This document shows positions 8,246-16,999 of a stretch of 64,000 bases of DNA, in pieces. The stretch spans positions 992,001-1,056,000 of the forward strand of contig NZ_OX579588.1 of NCBI RefSeq assembly GCF_951229915.1, given 5' to 3'. Origin of the DNA: Candidatus Ornithobacterium hominis (GTDB taxonomy: Bacteria; Bacteroidota; Bacteroidia; Flavobacteriales; Weeksellaceae). The notes beneath the pieces are model-generated. The model had not been told where the DNA came from. It saw nothing but the letters and a program-made list of their open reading frames with translations, and searched no databases. The translations under genes and the position numbers were made by a program. Positions within the stretch are counted from its first letter, which is position 1, and the number at the start of each line of letters is the position of its first letter.

Positions 8246-9562
8246 ATGGCTTATTTTGAAATTAAAGGAGGTAAAAGCTTGAAAGGAGAAATCACCCCTC
8301 AAGGAGCTAAAAATGAAGCTTTACAAATCTTATGTGCCGTGCTGTTGACGGATCAACCTGTACGTATTACCAATATTCCAGACATACAAGATGTCAATCG
8401 TCTGATAGAGATTTTAAGCTATTTAGACGTTAAAATAACCAAAAATAGCAAAGGAGATTACACATTCCAAGCCAAAGATTTGCATCTAGATTATTTGGAA
8501 TCTGAAGGTTTCAAAAAAGATGGAGCTGCTTTGCGTGGGTCTGTAATGTTGATGGGGGCTTTGCTCGCTCGCTATGGTTTTGCACACATGCCCAAGCCTG
8601 GCGGAGACAAAATCGGAAGAAGAAGATTAGACACACATTTTAAAGGCTTTATGGAGCTCGGTGCTGAATATAGTTATGAAAAAGAAAATCACTTCTACAC
8701 GCTGCGTGTACCTGATGGCGCACGACTGAAAGGAACTGAAATGCTTTTGGAAGAAGCCTCCGTTACTGGAACGGCTAACATTATTTTAGCAGCCGTTTTG
8801 GCCGAAGGAACTACAAAAATTTACAATGCAGCTTGTGAGCCATACATTCAGCAACTTTGTGAAATGCTAAATCGTATGGGAGCTAAAATCAGTGGCGTGA
8901 AAAGCAATTACCTTAGCATTGAAGGTGTAGAGAAATTGAATGGGACAGAACATCGTATTTTGCCCGACATGGTAGAAATCGGTAGCTGGATTGGGCTTGC
9001 TGCTATGACAAAATCTGAAGTGACCATCAAAAATGTGAGCTGGGAGAATTTAGGAATCATTCCTTCTGTTTTCAGGAAATTAGGCATCAAACTCGAGAAA
9101 ATAAATGATGATATTTTTATCCCTCGCCAAGAAAATTATGAAATAGAAACCTTCATGGATGGGTCTATTCTCAACGTCTCAGATGCACCCTGGCCAGGCT
9201 TCACTCCTGATTTATTGAGTATCATATTAGTCATTGCCACCCAAGCCAAAGGGAGCATTTTGATTCACCAGAAGATGTTTGAAAGTCGACTCTTTTTTGT
9301 TGACAAATTGATAGATATGGGAGCGCAAATCATCTTATGCGACCCGCATCGAGCTACTGTAATTGGCTTAAATCATGAAACTGAATTGCAAGGAACGACG
9401 TTGACTTCGCCTGATATTCGTTCTGGGATAGCACTTCTGATTGCAGCTCTTTCTGCCAAAGGAAAAAGTTACATTCATAATATCGACCAAATTGACCGTG
9501 GCTATGAAAATATTGAAGAACGTCTCCAAAAAATCGGTGCCGAAATTAAAAGATTTGAATAA
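8246..9562 (+). CDS. murA: UDP-N-acetylglucosamine 1-carboxyvinyltransferase, fosfomycin-insensitive type
   Basis: A 438-residue cytoplasmic enzyme that transfers enolpyruvate from PEP to UDP-GlcNAc, the first committed step of peptidoglycan synthesis. Lys22 in AKNEAL is the conserved active-site lysine. The catalytic loop reads PKPGGDKIGRRRLDTH: Asp121 stands where E. coli MurA has Cys115, the residue alkylated by fosfomycin. Asp variants in other bacteria are active but resistant. The gene belongs to a packed run from DUF4290 through MurA and two DUF368 proteins to AroE. Confidence 0.97.
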   Translation: MAYFEIKGGKSLKGEITPQGAKNEALQILCAVLLTDQPVRITNIPDIQDVNRLIEILSYLDVKITKNSKGDYTFQAKDLHLDYLESEGFKKDGAALRGSVMLMGALLARYGFAHMPKPGGDKIGRRRLDTHFKGFMELGAEYSYEKENHFYTLRVPDGARLKGTEMLLEEASVTGTANIILAAVLAEGTTKIYNAACEPYIQQLCEMLNRMGAKISGVKSNYLSIEGVEKLNGTEHRILPDMVEIGSWIGLAAMTKSEVTIKNVSWENLGIIPSVFRKLGIKLEKINDDIFIPRQENYEIETFMDGSILNVSDAPWPGFTPDLLSIILVIATQAKGSILIHQKMFESRLFFVDKLIDMGAQIILCDPHRATVIGLNHETELQGTTLTSPDIRSGIALLIAALSAKGKSYIHNIDQIDRGYENIEERLQKIGAEIKRFE

Positions 9563-9567
9563 AAAAA

Positions 9568-9583
9568 TTTAAGGCTTAAAAAA
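9568..9583. repeat. Palindromic repeat copy
   Basis: TTTAAGGCTTAAAAAA followed by TTTT, five bases after the murA stop and before the first DUF368 gene. Confidence 0.85.
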
Positions 9584-9600
9584 TTTTAATAAAAATTTCT

Positions 9601-10605
9601 ATGAAAAAGCATCTTTGGATTTATTTGAAAGGGATAGCCATGGGTGCGGCTGATGTCGTCCCTGGCGTATCGGGCGGAACTATTGCATTCATCACTGGAA
9701 TTTATGACAATCTGCTAAGCAGCATCAGCAACATCAATCTTGAGCTCATCAAGACTTTGCAAAAAGAAGGTTTTGCTAAGGCTTGGGAAAAAATCAACGG
9801 AAATTTTTTGATTGTTTTACTAGCAGGAATTGCTACCAGCATTCTCTCTTTAGCCAAATTGATAACTTATTTGATGCATCACTACCCGATTCAACTTTGG
9901 AGTTTCTTTTTTGGATTGATTGTGGCTAGCATTTTTTATGTTGCCAAAGAAATCACACGCTGGCGTTGGGTAGAATTTATTATGCTTTTTTTAGGTGCTG
10001 CTTTTATTTTTTGGATTAGCATTTTACCCCCTTTAGCATCGAACGACAATTATATCTATTTATTTTTTGCAGGAGCTATAGCAGCTTGCGCCATGATTTT
10101 ACCTGGAATCTCAGGCAGTTTTATCTTATTAATTTTAGGAGCTTACTCCATCATCATTGCAGGGATTGCAGATAGAAATTTACTTTTGCTCACCATCGTT
10201 GCATTAGGAGCGATTACGGGGCTTTTAGCATTTTCTAAACTTTTAAATTATTTATTAGCCCAATTTCACGATCCGTTTATCGCTATTTTGGTTGGCTTTT
10301 TAATTGGTTCACTTTGGAAAATTTGGCCTTGGAAAGTTGATGAACAAATTTTTGTAAAAGAAGAAGGTATCCAGGCAGGAGAAAATTTTTTAGCTCCATA
10401 CCGTAGTTTGACGGCTTACTTCTCTCATTCAAATAATCCTGATACGAATGCCATGTCTTACATCGAGAGAAATATTTCTCCATTTTTCTACGAGCAGATC
10501 AATCCACAAGTATCCAATCAACTATTTTTCAGCATCATTTTTGCTATCATTGGATTCTCTATTTTATTCACAATAGAATTTATCGCAAAAAAACAAAATG
10601 GGTAA
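9601..10605 (+). CDS. DUF368 membrane protein (undecaprenyl-phosphate translocase family), copy 1
   Basis: A 334-residue protein with about nine transmembrane segments. The family signature occurs twice: VVPGVSGGTIAFITGIYDN near residue 20 and ILPGISGSFILLILGAY near residue 165, a pseudo-symmetric pair. DUF368 proteins (PopT type) return undecaprenyl phosphate, the lipid carrier of cell-wall precursors, to the inner leaflet. Placement 38 bases after murA fits that role. It overlaps the second DUF368 gene by eight bases. Confidence 0.9.
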   Translation: MKKHLWIYLKGIAMGAADVVPGVSGGTIAFITGIYDNLLSSISNINLELIKTLQKEGFAKAWEKINGNFLIVLLAGIATSILSLAKLITYLMHHYPIQLWSFFFGLIVASIFYVAKEITRWRWVEFIMLFLGAAFIFWISILPPLASNDNYIYLFFAGAIAACAMILPGISGSFILLILGAYSIIIAGIADRNLLLLTIVALGAITGLLAFSKLLNYLLAQFHDPFIAILVGFLIGSLWKIWPWKVDEQIFVKEEGIQAGENFLAPYRSLTAYFSHSNNPDTNAMSYIERNISPFFYEQINPQVSNQLFFSIIFAIIGFSILFTIEFIAKKQNG

Positions 10606-11611
10606 TCGTACATTTCTGAGTTATTTCATTCTATGGTTTAAGGGCTTGCTGATGGGTACTGCCAATAAAATCCCAGGCGTTTCTGGCGGAATGGTAGCAC
10701 TCGTTACTGGTTTTTATGAGGAATTAATTTACAGTTTCCAAAAATTTAATTCAAAAGCATGGAAGCTCCTTTGGAACAGGCGCTGGAGTCAATTTCTGCA
10801 GTACATCAATTTCAAATTTCTTTTTGCCGTCAATTTTGGCTCTGTCTCTGCATTTTTCACCATTTCACTACTTTTAGACTACATCATGCGACCTGTGAGT
10901 CAAAATGGACTGGGATACCAAATCAGTGTTTGGAGTTTTTTCTTTGGAATGATTATCGGCTCTGCTTACTACGTTTGGGATAAAATTACGCGCTTTAGCC
11001 GCAATGTCTTTTTGGGAATCATCATCGGAGTCTCCATCGGTTTATACATCAGTTTTTTAGACCCCATGTTGCCTAACGAAAATCTATGGTTTATCCTCTT
11101 GTGCGGCATCATCAGCGTCAGTGGAATGACTTTACCTGGTTTTTCTGGCTCTTTTATTTTAATCATTTTAGGAAACTACAATTTATTACTAGTTGAATCT
11201 GTTAACAATTTATTTTACACCATTTTAGCCATTTTCAACAATGACTGGCAAAATTTAGGAACAGTAACACCAGAGGAATATACCACACGAGTTCATCTCC
11301 TAAAAATCATGGCTGTTTTTGCGATAGGTTCACTGGTAGGGCTCGTTTCTTTTTCTAAAATCATGGGTTATTTGCTCAAAAATTATCACAACATTGTCTT
11401 AGGTTGGCTTATGGGATTTATCATAGCCAGTTTAGGAGCTGCGTGGCCTTGGAAATCACAAGATTTGAATGAGCAGCAGCAGCTTTTAGGCTACACACGC
11501 TATATGCCAGAGGTTGGTTTAGAATTTTATTACCAAATTGGGGTAATTATTTTAGGAATCCTATCCATTGTTATTTTCAATTTTTATGAGAAAAAAGCAT
11601 CCAAATTTTGA
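10598..11611 (+). CDS. DUF368 membrane protein (undecaprenyl-phosphate translocase family), copy 2
   Basis: A 337-residue paralogue of the preceding gene. It has IPGVSGGMVALVTGFYEE near the N-terminus and TLPGFSGSFILIILGNYN near the middle, about nine membrane segments, and a longer insert after the second signature (DWQNLGTVTPEEYTT). The two proteins have diverged clearly, so this is an old tandem duplication; they may form a heterodimer or differ in substrate or conditions of use. The 3' end overlaps aroE. Confidence 0.9.
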   Translation: MGNRTFLSYFILWFKGLLMGTANKIPGVSGGMVALVTGFYEELIYSFQKFNSKAWKLLWNRRWSQFLQYINFKFLFAVNFGSVSAFFTISLLLDYIMRPVSQNGLGYQISVWSFFFGMIIGSAYYVWDKITRFSRNVFLGIIIGVSIGLYISFLDPMLPNENLWFILLCGIISVSGMTLPGFSGSFILIILGNYNLLLVESVNNLFYTILAIFNNDWQNLGTVTPEEYTTRVHLLKIMAVFAIGSLVGLVSFSKIMGYLLKNYHNIVLGWLMGFIIASLGAAWPWKSQDLNEQQQLLGYTRYMPEVGLEFYYQIGVIILGILSIVIFNFYEKKASKF

Positions 11612-12341
11612 AACTTATGGCTTGATAGGTAAAAATATTTCTTACTCTTTCTCACCAAAGTTTTTTGAAAAAAAATTTAAAGCCTTAAAAAAAAATGCAG
11701 AATATCTCATTTTTGATTTAGAAGAAATTCAGCAAGTTAAAAAGATTTTCAAAAAAGAAAATCTCAAGGGTTGCAACGTAACGATTCCGTACAAACACAC
11801 TGTGATCCCATTTTTAGATCAACTAGACCCCATAGCCAAAAAAATCAATGCTGTGAATACCATCGCTTTTGATGGCGAAAAGAAAATCGGGTACAATACT
11901 GATGTCATCGGATTCCGTGATTCTTTAAAGAAAATATTAAAAAAACACCACACCAAGGCTCTTATCTTAGGCAATGGCGGTGCAGCAGCTGCTGTAGAAG
12001 AGGCTTGTTATCAGCTGAATATCAAGTCTCAAATCGTTTCACGAAATTCTCAAAAAAACATCATTTCTTACCAAGATTTAAGTTCAGAAATCATAGAAGA
12101 ATTCAAAATTATCATCAATACCACTCCGCTGGGTTCAGCACATTACCCCGAAGAAAAACCTGAGATTCCTTATCATTTCTTAAATAAAAATCATTTGTGC
12201 TATGATTTGATTTACAATCCTGCTGAGTCTTTATTTTTAAAGGCTTCAAAAAAACATGGAGCGCAAATCAAAAATGGGCTTGAAATGCTGGAACTTCAGG
12301 CGGAAGCTTCCTATGCCATTTGGCAAAATTACAGCCAATGA
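11586..12341 (+). CDS. aroE: Shikimate dehydrogenase
   Basis: The ATG at 11586 is chosen over one 18 bases upstream because the product then starts just before YGLIGKNISYSFSP, the usual N-terminus. This gives 251 residues. The shikimate-binding SFSP is at 21-24, catalytic Lys70 is in CNVTIPYK, Asn91 and Asp106 follow the family, and LGNGGAA is the NADP loop. It reduces 3-dehydroshikimate in aromatic amino acid synthesis. A palindromic repeat copy around 11674-11694 lies inside the gene and encodes FKALKK. It overlaps DUF368 copy 2 by 26 bases and the convergent OsmC gene by 13. Confidence 0.94.
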   Translation: MRKKHPNFETYGLIGKNISYSFSPKFFEKKFKALKKNAEYLIFDLEEIQQVKKIFKKENLKGCNVTIPYKHTVIPFLDQLDPIAKKINAVNTIAFDGEKKIGYNTDVIGFRDSLKKILKKHHTKALILGNGGAAAAVEEACYQLNIKSQIVSRNSQKNIISYQDLSSEIIEEFKIIINTTPLGSAHYPEEKPEIPYHFLNKNHLCYDLIYNPAESLFLKASKKHGAQIKNGLEMLELQAEASYAIWQNYSQ

Positions 12342-12742
12342 AAATCTATTTCTTGCTCTAAATCTGCCGATAGACTTTTAGCTACAGGGCAATTCAGTGC
12401 TGTTTTTTCGATGATTTTTTTTTGCTCTTCATCCAAATTAGAATTTAATTCAAAATTAATTTTAATTTTAGCAATTCTTCGAGGCGAAGATTCCATGATT
12501 TTATAAACCTCTGCTTTGATTTCTCCTAAATCCCACCCGTTGCCGCCTGCTTTGATGCCCATGAGCGTCATCATACAACTACACAAGGCGGCAGAAACCA
12601 AGTCTGTTGGTGAAAAAGCTTCTCCTTTGCCATGATTATCTGTCGGTGCATCGGTAATGATTTTTGCCATCGAGTGGGTGTGCGTCGCTTCAGTTCTCAA
12701 TTCGCCCAAATATGTAACTTGAGCAGTACTTTTTTGATTCAT
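12329..12742 (-). CDS. OsmC-family protein
   Basis: A 137-residue OsmC/Ohr-fold protein. The first redox cysteine region is ALCSCMMTLMG (Cys54 and Cys56) and the second is NCPVAKS (Cys118), as expected for a thiol-based peroxidase. It probably reduces organic hydroperoxides; the true substrate is not evident. It is convergent with aroE and divergent from the DUF349 gene. Confidence 0.88.
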   Translation of the reverse strand: MNQKSTAQVTYLGELRTEATHTHSMAKIITDAPTDNHGKGEAFSPTDLVSAALCSCMMTLMGIKAGGNGWDLGEIKAEVYKIMESSPRRIAKIKINFELNSNLDEEQKKIIEKTALNCPVAKSLSADLEQEIDFHWL

Positions 12743-12780
12743 AAATTATAATAAGTTTATGTAAATTTAAAGATATTCAT

Positions 12781-12788
12781 TAGATTTG
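12781..12788 (+). promoter_or_regulatory. Candidate -7 box for the DUF349 gene
   Basis: TAGATTTG matches TAnnTTTG and lies 28 bases before the ATG at 12817. No clear -33 TTG is present. Confidence 0.4.
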
Positions 12789-12816
12789 TTTCAACAGCTT
12801 AATAAAATTCAACACC

Positions 12817-14850
12817 ATGTCAAACGATAATCAAAACCTGCAAAATGCAGATGGAAAAGAAAATTTGAATGCGCAACTCAGTAATCATGAAGGAAATTCG
12901 GTGAAATCTACCGAGGAAAATACGCCCCAAAAAGAGGAACTTCGTCTTAAAAATGAAGCGGACGTTTCTACGGCTACTGAAAATGATTTTGATGAAAATG
13001 CAGACTTAGACCAACACGCTGAAGAATTAAATGAAAATAGCCAAGAGGAGAATGAAGGTTTTGCTGATGATGAGGACGCTAACAAAATTCCTGAACAGAA
13101 AGATTACGATGATATGAGCTTGGCTCAGCTTGTGGGTGAGGCTTCTATGCTGATAGGAAAATATGCTGTGGTTCATACTAAAAAAAGCTTCCAACAGCTG
13201 AAAAATACTTTTACTCAAAAGTTTGAGGAAATGGAGCAAATTGCAAAAGAAAAATTCTTGGAACAAGGTGGAAATGAGATAGATTTCCGTTTTGAAAATA
13301 AGGATAAACGGGATTTTGATAAATTATTTTTTGAACATAAAAGTAAATTGAGAAACCATTACGAATCGATAGAGCAAGAGCAAAAGAAAAATCTAAAGGA
13401 GCGAGAAAACATCATTGCTGAACTCAAAGCCCTTTATATAGAACCCGCAGATAGCAATCAAGATATTTTTAAAAAATTTAGGGAATTAAAAACCCGTTGG
13501 CACAATGCTGGCCAAATCCCAAAATCAAATGCTAATGATATCTTCAAAAACTATTACCATCATTTAGATAATTTCTATGAGTTTTTGGATTTAAATCAAG
13601 AATTGAGAAAAATGGACTATGACCATAACTTGAGCGTGAGAAAATCTATCATAGAAAGAACTAAAAATCTGCTGGGAGAAGATAACATTCAAAAGGCGTT
13701 GAATGAACTACAATACCTGCATAGAATGTGGAAAGAAGAGGCTGTGCCTGTAGCAGAGGAGCATCGTGAGCCGACTTGGCAAGAATTTAAAAATTTAACC
13801 AACCAAATTCATGATAGAAAAAATGAATTGGCTGAACAGATTCAGAAAAAACAAGAAGAAAATCTAGAATTGAAGCTTGATGTAATTGAAAGTATCAAAA
13901 ATTTAACTACTGAAGAAAAAATCAATTCGCATAATCTTTGGCAGAAAAAAATTAAAGCCTTAAAAAAATTACGCGACGATTTCTTTGCAATTGGGCGGGT
14001 ACCAAAGGATAAAAATCAGCCTACTTGGGATAAGTTTAAAGAAGCTTGTAGAGAATTTAATCAGCAGAAAAATGCCTACTACAAGGATATGAAAAAAGAG
14101 CAATCTGAAAACATTGAGGCTAAGAAAAAATTAATTGAAATCGCTCAGGAACACCGCTATAGCACCAACTGGGCTGAGTCTGTGAATGTGGTAAAAAGAA
14201 TTCAAAACGATTGGAAAAAAATCGGGCATGTTCCGCGTAAATTATCTGACCAATTATGGGAAGAGTTTAGCGCCGCCAACAATGAATTTTTTGAGCGTTA
14301 TAAAAATCGAAACAACGAGAAACTAGAGGAGCAAAGAAAAAATCTTGATAAAAAAGAGCAAATCATTCAAGAAATGAAAGAGGCTACTCCGCCAAAAGAT
14401 AAAGATGAACTGCTTGCTTGGGTCAATAATTTCAGCGTTCAGTTTTCATCCATTGGTTTTGTGCCCAACGGTAAACAAGATATTAATAAAGAGTTTCAGA
14501 AAATTTCAGGACAGTTATTGAAAAAGGCTGGCTTGAATGAAAATGCAATAAAAAATGCACAATGGAATCAAAAAATAGAAAATATTAAAGAAAATCTGGA
14601 TGATGCTCACCTGAAAAAATTAAAATTTGACCTGAAAAAACAAATCGATGAGTTGCAAAAAGAAGTAACTCAATTACAAAATAATTTATCCTTTTTCTCT
14701 AATGCTGATGAAAGCAATCCTCTATTTAAAAGTGCTAAAAATAGTATTGATAAAAAGGAAAATGAACTCAAAGATTTAAAAGCTCAGTTTCATGACCTTA
14801 AGTTAATCAACTTAGAAGCCATCGCAGGAGCCAAAGCTGAGGAGGAATAA
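12817..14850 (+). CDS. DUF349 repeat protein, long coiled coil
   Basis: A 677-residue soluble protein. The first 90 residues are acidic and low-complexity. After that come about five DUF349 units of roughly 70 residues, each with a W-x-x-x-G or similar turn (RWHNAGQIPKS, DDFFAIGRVPKD, DWKKIGHVPRK, QFSSIGFVPNG), and then a C-terminal coiled coil. DUF349 proteins are common in Bacteroidota and Actinobacteria, and their role is not established. A repeat copy around 13949-13968 is translated as IKALKKL inside one unit. It lies one base upstream of ribD. Confidence 0.9.
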   Translation: MSNDNQNLQNADGKENLNAQLSNHEGNSVKSTEENTPQKEELRLKNEADVSTATENDFDENADLDQHAEELNENSQEENEGFADDEDANKIPEQKDYDDMSLAQLVGEASMLIGKYAVVHTKKSFQQLKNTFTQKFEEMEQIAKEKFLEQGGNEIDFRFENKDKRDFDKLFFEHKSKLRNHYESIEQEQKKNLKERENIIAELKALYIEPADSNQDIFKKFRELKTRWHNAGQIPKSNANDIFKNYYHHLDNFYEFLDLNQELRKMDYDHNLSVRKSIIERTKNLLGEDNIQKALNELQYLHRMWKEEAVPVAEEHREPTWQEFKNLTNQIHDRKNELAEQIQKKQEENLELKLDVIESIKNLTTEEKINSHNLWQKKIKALKKLRDDFFAIGRVPKDKNQPTWDKFKEACREFNQQKNAYYKDMKKEQSENIEAKKKLIEIAQEHRYSTNWAESVNVVKRIQNDWKKIGHVPRKLSDQLWEEFSAANNEFFERYKNRNNEKLEEQRKNLDKKEQIIQEMKEATPPKDKDELLAWVNNFSVQFSSIGFVPNGKQDINKEFQKISGQLLKKAGLNENAIKNAQWNQKIENIKENLDDAHLKKLKFDLKKQIDELQKEVTQLQNNLSFFSNADESNPLFKSAKNSIDKKENELKDLKAQFHDLKLINLEAIAGAKAEEE

Positions 14851-14851
14851 A

Positions 14852-15859
14852 ATGAGCTTCCACAAAAGCATGATGCAACGCTGCCTACAATTAGCCAAAA
14901 ACGGATTGGGAACAACTTACCCCAATCCGTTGGTAGGCTGCGTGATTGTGCATGAAGGCAAGATTATTGGCGAAGGTTGGCATCAAAAAGCTGGTGAAAA
15001 TCATGCTGAAATCAATGCCATTAACACCGTAGAAGATAAAGATTTACTGCCATTCTCCAGTCTCTATGTCAATTTAGAACCTTGTTCTCATTTTGGTAAA
15101 ACGCCGCCTTGTGCACATGCAATTGCTCAGCACAAAATCCCTCGAGTTTATATAGGAACAACTGATTTTGCCAGCCATGTCAATGGGCAAGGAATTGAAT
15201 ATTTAAAAAATCATCACACCAAAGTAAAAACAGGTATTTTATCTTCCGAATGCCTGCATCTCAATCGGAGATTTTTCACCAATCAATTGAAATCCAGACC
15301 ATATATCATCTTAAAATGGGCACAGACGCAAAATCATTTTTTTGCACCGATTGATGATTCCCAACAATGGATTTCATCAGTTTATGCAAAGCAACTAGTC
15401 CATTTTTGGCGAAGCCAAGAAGATGGTATTTTAGTTGGCAGAAAAACTTTAGAAATCGACCAACCTCAATTAAATGTGAGATTATGGGCGGGGCTGAATC
15501 CTAAAAAATTTTTTCTAAGCCTTAAAAAAAACAATGAAAGTTTTGATGAATTTGAGTCTTTTTTCAAAGAAAATATAGCGCTGGATAAAGATGAATTTTC
15601 TAAAGCTTTAAAAATTTTATATAAAAACGGAACTAGCTCTCTTATTATAGAAGGAGGAGCCAAAACACTACAAAGCTTTATCGATTTTAATTTGTGGGAT
15701 GAAGCAAGAATCATCACCTCCCCCTCCATTTGGCAAGAAGGCATTAAAGCTCCCGAAATTACAAATTTCAGCAAAAGACAAAAAATAAATTTAATTCAAA
15801 AAGAGACTTTAACTACCTATTTTAATCATGAATTTAAGCTGCCAGAGTATCAAAAATGA
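14852..15859 (+). CDS. ribD: Riboflavin biosynthesis deaminase/reductase RibD
   Basis: A 335-residue bifunctional enzyme. The deaminase part has the zinc motif HAE at 51-53 and Cys78 and Cys87 in EPCSHFGKTPPCAHA. The C-terminal reductase part has RPYIILKWAQT, DGILVGRKTLEID and SLIIEGGAKTLQSF. It performs the second and third steps from GTP to riboflavin. A palindromic repeat around 15509-15528 is read as FLSLKKNN between the two halves of the reductase domain. The YigZ gene starts inside its 3' end. Confidence 0.95.
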   Translation: MSFHKSMMQRCLQLAKNGLGTTYPNPLVGCVIVHEGKIIGEGWHQKAGENHAEINAINTVEDKDLLPFSSLYVNLEPCSHFGKTPPCAHAIAQHKIPRVYIGTTDFASHVNGQGIEYLKNHHTKVKTGILSSECLHLNRRFFTNQLKSRPYIILKWAQTQNHFFAPIDDSQQWISSVYAKQLVHFWRSQEDGILVGRKTLEIDQPQLNVRLWAGLNPKKFFLSLKKNNESFDEFESFFKENIALDKDEFSKALKILYKNGTSSLIIEGGAKTLQSFIDFNLWDEARIITSPSIWQEGIKAPEITNFSKRQKINLIQKETLTTYFNHEFKLPEYQK

Positions 15860-16433
15860 TGTGAAAGAAATTCTGATGAAGGAAAAGGGAAGTAAATTCA
15901 TTGGATTTGCTTTTTCGGTTGAAAATGAAGATGAAATCAATGCTAAACTTCTAGAATTAAAAGAGATCTATCCCGATGCGACCCACCATTGCTATGCTTA
16001 TCGCTTGGGTTTTGATGGTGAAATTTACCGTGCTAATGATGATGGCGAGCCCAGTGGCTCGGCGGGTATTCCTATTTACAATCAAATTCGTTCTGCCGAA
16101 TTGACTTACACCCTTGTGGTTATAATTCGCTATTTTGGTGGCACAAAACTGGGCGTGGGAGGGCTAATTCAAGCTTATAAAAAAGCTGCTGAACTGACTT
16201 TAGCTGAAGCTGAAAAAATAAGCTTTATTCAAAAAGAAAAATATTTCATCAAATTTGAATATGCTCAACAAAACGAAGTTCAAAAAATTTTGGAAAGTAT
16301 AAATGCTGAAATCACGCAGCAAAATTTCATTGATTTCGTTGAATTTCATTTTGAAGTCCCCAAAAGCAAAGAATTGATGCAACGAAATGTTTTTGAAGAA
16401 ATTCAACATTTGATAGATTTGAAAAAAGTTTAA
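15828..16433 (+). CDS. YigZ/IMPACT family protein
   Basis: A 201-residue protein with the IMPACT N-terminal fold: EKGSKFIGFAF, DATHHCYAYRLG, NDDGEPSGSAGIPIYNQI and VVIIRYFGGTKLGVGGLIQAY are all diagnostic. A short C-terminal DUF1949-like domain follows. Eukaryotic relatives bind Gcn1; the bacterial role is unclear, with ribosome or nucleotide binding proposed. The assigned start overlaps ribD by 32 bases; no better downstream ATG precedes the conserved core. Confidence 0.9.
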   Translation: MNLSCQSIKNDVKEILMKEKGSKFIGFAFSVENEDEINAKLLELKEIYPDATHHCYAYRLGFDGEIYRANDDGEPSGSAGIPIYNQIRSAELTYTLVVIIRYFGGTKLGVGGLIQAYKKAAELTLAEAEKISFIQKEKYFIKFEYAQQNEVQKILESINAEITQQNFIDFVEFHFEVPKSKELMQRNVFEEIQHLIDLKKV

Positions 16434-16454
16434 TTTTTCTAAGCCTTAAAAAAA
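16434..16454. repeat. Palindromic repeat copy between convergent genes
   Basis: TTTTTCTAAGCCTTAAAAAAA sits immediately after the YigZ stop and forms the last codons and the stop of the convergent thioesterase gene (...FFKA, stop). Confidence 0.9.
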
Positions 16455-16858
16455 TCTTGAATTTTCTCACGGAAAAATTCAGGGCAGCGTATTGGTTTTC
16501 GGGTTGTGGTACTGACAAAAACCAGCTCTGTGCTTCCTGTTGTTAATAACTTTTGAGCTTGATTTAGGATTTTATAATTGAATTTTATTCTAACGTCACT
16601 CGGTAGTTCAGCTAATTCTGTGATAATCTGTATCTCATCATCAAATAAAGCTGGTGCATGATATTGGCAGGCGAGATTTAAAACAGGAAGCATAATTCCC
16701 GAATGCTCTAAATCACTGTAATTCAATCCTATTTCACGCAAAAAATGTACTCGCCCCATTTCAAAAAAAGTAGCATAATTGCCATGATAAACGTACCCCA
16801 TTTGATCTGTTTCTGCGTATCTTACTCGGGTTGAAATGCTTAGTTGTAAATTATTCAT
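16439..16858 (-). CDS. Acyl-CoA thioesterase, 4HBT/YbgC type
   Basis: A 139-residue hot-dog fold protein. RVRYAETDQMGYVYHGNYAT carries the catalytic aspartate motif of the 4-hydroxybenzoyl-CoA thioesterase/YbgC family, followed by FFEMGRVHFLREIGL. It hydrolyses acyl-CoA thioesters; the physiological substrate is unknown. Its final codons and stop are formed by a copy of the palindromic repeat. Confidence 0.9.
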   Translation of the reverse strand: MNNLQLSISTRVRYAETDQMGYVYHGNYATFFEMGRVHFLREIGLNYSDLEHSGIMLPVLNLACQYHAPALFDDEIQIITELAELPSDVRIKFNYKILNQAQKLLTTGSTELVFVSTTTRKPIRCPEFFREKIQDFFKA

Positions 16859-16999
16859 ATTTTATTACATTTATAAGGAAAAAAAATTAAAAAGTCAATA
16901 GCAAATCACTTTTTTTAGTTCAATATTTTTTCACAATTTTGCTCCAATCAAGCTCAAAAATAAGAGCATTTTTTTGTTTAATCAAAATAGTATTTTTCA

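Noticed and set aside
11568..11585. Upstream ATG for aroE
   Set aside because: It would add six residues not matching the family N-terminus; the ATG at 11586 gives the standard beginning.
16861..16999. Replication origin upstream of dnaA
   Set aside because: No cluster of DnaA boxes (TTATCCACA-like) is visible on either side of dnaA, and dnaN and other origin-linked genes are absent nearby.
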